Both the position numbers and the translations under genes were made by a program. From Epiperipatus broadwayi (taxonomy: Eukaryota; Onychophora; Udeonychophora; Euonychophora; Peripatidae), in the NCBI GenBank assembly GCA_028023455.1, contig JAQFVV010006711.1:310001-374000 (forward strand): a DNA stretch of 64,000 bases. The letters are read 5' to 3'. Positions 60,340 to 64,000 of this stretch are shown in pieces (within the stretch, counting starts at the first letter, position 1; each line of letters starts with the position of its first letter). The notes below the pieces were generated by a model, which saw nothing but the letters and a program-made list of their open reading frames with translations, did no database searches and was not told the origin of the DNA.

Positions 60340-61052
60340 TGTTATTATATATTAAAAAAGCAAAAATAAAGAAGGAAAGAGGAAAAGAAACTATTGAAGA
60401 TTATATTATAATTCCTAAGACACTAATTAATTGTATAGATCTAAAACCTTACAGATATGGAAATAAATTCTTAAGATTAATTAATATTATAGATCTAAAA
60501 AACATTATCATATACGGAAATAATTTTCTAAGAGATTAATTAATTGTATAATTAAAAAGCTAAGGAATTTCGTTATATGATATGATAAACTCTAAATAAT
60601 ACGAATTGATTAAAGTCAAGAGAAAAGATAAGAGAAACAAAAAAAGAGATGATGTAAAAAGCTAGAGAAAAAGAATTGCTTGCTTTTTCTGTGGTGCATC
60701 TGTGAGTTGAATAGCAGTAAAGATCATCATCAGATGACTTGATTCCCAGGATCTGGGCTCCTGTAGGTGACTAAGCTGACTAGTATTTTTAACAGATCGT
60801 CTCTGTCTTATTATTATTTTGAACACTTCAAGAGTTTTTCCTTAATTGTATAAACAGTATTAGCTATTCAGTAATTAACCAGTGAATTAAGCTCGCTCAA
60901 ATGTAGACTTTATATTAGTCTTAAGATCAGTATAGTAATTATTTTTCCAAATTGTTAATAAATTACTATTGCTAAATATATGTGCTGTTATTCTGTCGAG
61001 TTTTATTGTATATTTGTTTGCTGGTCGCCCAATCACAATTGGGGACACAACA
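60340..61052 (+). repeat. Putative 3' LTR of the gypsy remnant
   Basis: Begins TGTT after a purine tract and ends AACA, a short inverted terminal pair. Length 713 bp. AATAAA at 60957-60962 would serve as the polyadenylation signal. No second LTR copy is seen in the window, so the boundaries rest on the end motifs and position only. Confidence 0.4.
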
Positions 61053-61799
61053 ACTATTGCCTATATTTAGATTGCTTATTTTTTATTAGCATATTTCAAA
61101 AGATCATAAAGATAATTTATAATAAAAGATTAGAAACTGAAAAAATGAAATGATCTTAAATTGTTAACTTAATATTTTATCTTTTTTAAATTAACTACTG
61201 GAGTGTTTTTAGTATTAAAAGAATTTATTATATACATTGACTAACAATATGCTTATTAGAAATTCATCTTTATCATTTTTTGATGGAAATAACTTTTAAT
61301 ATGTGCATATATATTTTGCAATCAGACTATTAAAAATTATCAGATTGTCTTTTATTGATGTGTCTATATAAACGTATAAAAAAATGATCAAATTTTAAAT
61401 TAAAACTTGTTCATAATGTTGTCATTCCAACTAATATATAAAAAACAATAATACAATAAAAAATTATTTAATCAGACTTTTATAATAATATTATATTTAA
61501 ATTTCTCCAATCATGATTTCGCCTCAAATATTAGAGCCTTATGAAGATGCAAATACACTTAAAATTATGTTAAATTCTTTTCTTCTACAGCATCTCCATC
61601 TGCAATCTATAACTTACATTTCAACTTCAAACACAAAGCAAATATTCCTTTTATATTTCTTTACACATATAAAAACAATATTTAATATCAACATGTAAAT
61701 CCTATCTAAATCATAATCATAGAATTATATTCTATAATCCTACGTTTATATTACAATATAAATGCAACCCAAATTTAAATTTTTCAGCTACCCAACAAT
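61053..61799. other. AT-rich noncoding DNA
   Basis: No gene seen. The right part may contain the 3' untranslated region of the adjacent PLE. Confidence 0.5.
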
Positions 61800-61859
61800 A
61801 TTCATTTTCCAGCCAATTTTACAGGACCTTTAACCATATTCATACACCTTTCAAAATTC

Positions 61860-62219
61860 ATAACATATTCATTCATTATACTTCTTTACATAATTAATCA
61901 CCTGAATGTTTTTCTCACAATTAATCCTATGCCCAATGTTCAAAAAATGTACATAAATCCTGATCTCATGTTCTTTTTTTTAATTGCCCTATCATGTTCC
62001 TCACTCTTTCCAACACAGTCTTCTCTGTCTGGCCAATGTATATCATACTACAAAACTCACAAATACAAATGCCCTGCCCTACCATTCTCATTATTGTCTT
62101 CCATATTACATATCCATTTTCCTATTTTTTTACTATTTTTCCATCCTATTTTTATATTACCAGGTAATTCTTCTTTCACCAACATTCTATATACTTTATC
62201 AAAATATGGAACTGAAATT
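61860..62219 (-). pseudogene. PLE GIY-YIG endonuclease region
   Basis: Minus frames: ISVPYFDKVYRMLVKEELPG and KIGKWICNMEDNNENG, then, one frame over, GICICEFCSMIYIGQTEKTV and LERVRNMIGQLKK. The GIC...YIG pair, the CxxC cysteines and the downstream Arg are the GIY-YIG signature. Frameshift near 62080 and a stop at about 61966. Beyond it KNIQVINYVKKYNE resembles the C-terminal part. Confidence 0.75.
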
Positions 62220-62761
62220 CATTTATTATTTATATTTAATCCCTTGTTATTATAATACTTATTATGTTCATTTTTATTTTTAAAAAATTTACTTATATCT
62301 TTCCTATTATATCCCATACTAATATAATTGTTTTCAACTTCCAACTTTTGTATCAATGCTACATCCATGTTTAAAGTTAATCTGTCACCCCCCCCCCCCA
62401 ATCCTTCTATTGCTGCTATTTTTTGAGACCATGATTGATATGAACTTGGATCTATTATACCCCTTTTTTCTTTTTCCTTAATATAATGCCTTATAATATC
62501 CAAACATCTTAACCCTTCCTCTCCATTTTCCATTGTAAATCTAATACCATATTTATTATTATTTATTTCATTAAATGCACCATTGATACTCCTCCTATTA
62601 CCCATTATAAGTATATCATCCACATATCTGTAATACTGTATAATTTTCTTCATCCTTATATACTTATCAATTAGGCTTTCCTCAATATAATCAATCATAA
62701 TAGATGATAAAATACCCCTAATGGAACAACACATAACCCATTCTTTACTTAACTTCCACAA
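62219..62761 (-). pseudogene. PLE reverse transcriptase, motif C and thumb
   Basis: Contains GILSSIMIDYIEESLI (motif B end), IQYYRYVDDILIMGN (motif C, YVDD catalytic pair), ENGEEGLRCLDI and SYQSWSQKIAAIEGL. A C12 run at 62388-62399 encodes a Gly stretch that probably replaces other residues. It joins the previous segment through a T12-run frameshift near 62770. Confidence 0.88.
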
Positions 62762-63370
62762 TTCATTTTTTTTTTTTTGAAATACAATGTTTCACTTATC
62801 AACAATAAAGCTTCATTAACAACACATATCCATTCCTCTGACATACTATTATATTCCCTTATTTTATTCATAATCAATTTTTTACTTTCTTCTCTAGGTA
62901 TACTTTGATACATTTTTTCTATATTTCCATTCCTATTTAATTTCATCTTTTTTAATTTATTTATAATTTCCCCTGAGCATCCAATGCAATATTTCTCAAA
63001 ACCCACACCATTTAGAATCTTATTATAAATTATATTACATAAACCTTTAAGAACATAATTCTTAAAATCCAATATCACTCTTACTAGCATATTATCTTTC
63101 TGTGTCTTAACCTTCCCAAACATATTTGGATGTTCAATGACTATCAAATATAAACATCTATATTCTTTTTCATTAATTAACTGTTTTACTCTCATATTAG
63201 TTAATAATATTTTATGTTTTGTTTTTATTTCATTACTTGGATCCTTATTCATTTTCAAATATTCTTGTTTTTCCATGTCCTCTTTAACCTTTTGTTCATA
63301 TTCATTTTTTTTTCAAAATCACAAGCCTTGGTCCTTTATCCTCACTTGTCATAACTAATTTCTCTTTTTT
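62749..63370 (-). pseudogene. PLE reverse transcriptase, fingers and palm, motif A deleted
   Basis: MTSEDKGPRLVIL (about 63360) is RT motif 1. A frameshift in an A9 run follows. MEKQEYLKMNKDPS opens the next frame, then PNMFGKVKTQKDNMLVRVIL and LCNIIYNKILNGVGFEKYC. Where the facing copy has VSFDIEKMYQSIP, this copy reads NGNIEKMYQSIP: five residues, including the catalytic Asp of motif A, are missing (see findings). The copy is therefore catalytically dead apart from its frameshifts. Confidence 0.85.
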
Positions 63371-63515
63371 TATTTTATCCTTAATTTTTTTAATGACTCA
63401 TTTTTTTTCTTCCATTCTTTTTTATTCAATTTATTCTTCTTATTAATTGCATCATTAATTCTTGATAGTATTTCCATCTTCATTTTACTATCAATATTCA
63501 CAGCCTCTACACTCA

Positions 63516-63795
63516 TCACGTTGTTCTCCATACATCATTATTCATAAATGGTATATACTTAATACCTCTATTTAATATCTCTGACTTCTCATTTGTAAAA
63601 TCCACCCCAGATATATTTACATAATCGTATTTTCCTTTATCTCTATCATTATTTTTTAAAACATCAATATTGTTCCTTACTATTCTTTTATAATTTAACC
63701 ATTTCCATTTATTTGCATATTTTTTATATAATTTATTCTTTAATGTACTATTATGTTCCAAATATAGCCTGATTAATATATTCCCATAATTCCTT
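63516..63795 (-). pseudogene. PLE N-terminal region
   Basis: Minus frame open from about 63795: YLEHNSTLKNKLYKKYANKW, then basic residues, and YVNISGVDFTNEKSEILNRG, which fits the PLE N-terminal motif (N.S...LT..E...L..G) preceding the RT. No start codon is required here because the frame is open to the junction with the inverted copy. It ends in stops near 63516. Confidence 0.7.
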
Positions 63796-64000
63796 ATTAT
63801 GTTCTTAAAGGTTTGTGTGACATAATTTATAATAAGATTTTGAATGGTGTGGATTTTGGGAAATATTGCATTGGATGCTCAGAGGAAATTATAAATAAAT
63901 TAAAGAATGTGAAATTAAATAGGAATGGGAATATTGTATCATTTGATATAGAAAAAATGTATCAAAGTATACCTAGAAAAGAAAGTATAAAAGTGGTTAT
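63796..64000 (+). mobile_element. Second PLE copy, plus strand, 5' truncated
   Basis: Open frame from 63798 to the window end: YVLKGLCDIIYNKILNGVD, YCIGCSEEIINKL, then NIVSFDIEKMYQSIPRKES with the motif A Asp intact. The copy starts abruptly in the middle of the RT, exactly where the minus copy begins, so the pair is head to head with a junction at 63795/63796. It continues past the window. Confidence 0.88.

Larger units (their letters stand above)
61800..63795 (-). mobile_element. Penelope-like element copy, minus strand
   Basis: A PLE read right to left with the standard order: N-terminal region (63795-63516), RT (about 63370-62220), linker, GIY-YIG endonuclease (about 62100-61870). Frameshifts in A/T runs (A9 near 63311, T12 near 62770) and a shift near 62080 disable it. 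It faces a second copy at 63796 head to head. PLEs are retroelements whose RT is related to telomerase and whose endonuclease is GIY-YIG type (family knowledge). Confidence 0.85.

Noticed and set aside
61929-62283. Plus-strand frames of about 100 codons
   Set aside because: Antisense to the PLE GIY-YIG region, which has recognisable motifs on the minus strand.

Overview
The window is AT-rich animal DNA, dominated by decayed transposable elements. Only one host gene is recognisable. Exons with canonical AG/GT borders, multi-kilobase introns, RTE-type LINEs, Penelope-like elements, a hAT transposon, a Ty3/gypsy remnant and tRNA-derived SINEs all point to an invertebrate. My best guess is a mollusc, possibly a cephalopod, but that is inference from the repeat mix and not from a diagnostic gene.

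Layout. 0-11 kb: fragments of one RTE LINE family, including a 5'-inverted piece at the left edge, a 3' fragment at 3.7-4.6 kb and a decayed long copy at 7.9-11.0 kb that carries a 500-N gap; also a SINE and a foldback array. 11.5-16.1 kb: two noncoding inverted elements, one carrying hammerhead ribozymes, and a Penelope-like (PLE) GIY-YIG fragment. 16.1-22 kb: noncoding DNA with a second hammerhead element and simple repeats. 22.1-25.4 kb: a nearly complete RTE LINE with four visible lesions. 28.0-31.6 kb: a dead hAT (ZBED-type) transposon split by another hammerhead array. 31.6-46.3 kb: mostly featureless AT-rich DNA with one recent SINE. 47.5-55.1 kb: two consecutive in-frame exons of a SPIRE-type actin nucleator (KIND domain), plus strand, separated by a 7.3 kb intron holding a 1.24 kb hammerhead-bearing palindrome, a foldback element and a GIY-YIG fragment. 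58.8-61.1 kb: an internally deleted Ty3/gypsy element with a putative 3' LTR. 61.8-64.0 kb: two PLE copies head to head.

The most interesting system is a set of noncoding retroelements carrying type I hammerhead ribozymes (HHRs), in two unrelated sequence families. Family 1 (14.1 and 28.5 kb) has core CTGATGA...GAAA with a palindromic ACTAGT stem III and GTC (one GTT) cleavage triplets. Family 2 (20.0 and 48.9-50.2 kb) has stem III ATACGTAT and an ATA triplet. Units sit head to tail at about 449-450 and 439 bp, in larger inverted (head-to-head) arrays. Several insertions are bounded by 12-16 bp direct repeats that look like target-site duplications. This resembles the retrozymes described in plants and animals and the hammerheads known from PLE terminal repeats. 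The PLE pairs at 46.3-47.2 and 61.8-64.0 kb are also head to head, so a shared insertion mechanism is a reasonable hypothesis.

All identifications come from reading motifs by eye. No database search or folding program was run, and repeat boundaries are approximate unless a direct repeat fixes them.
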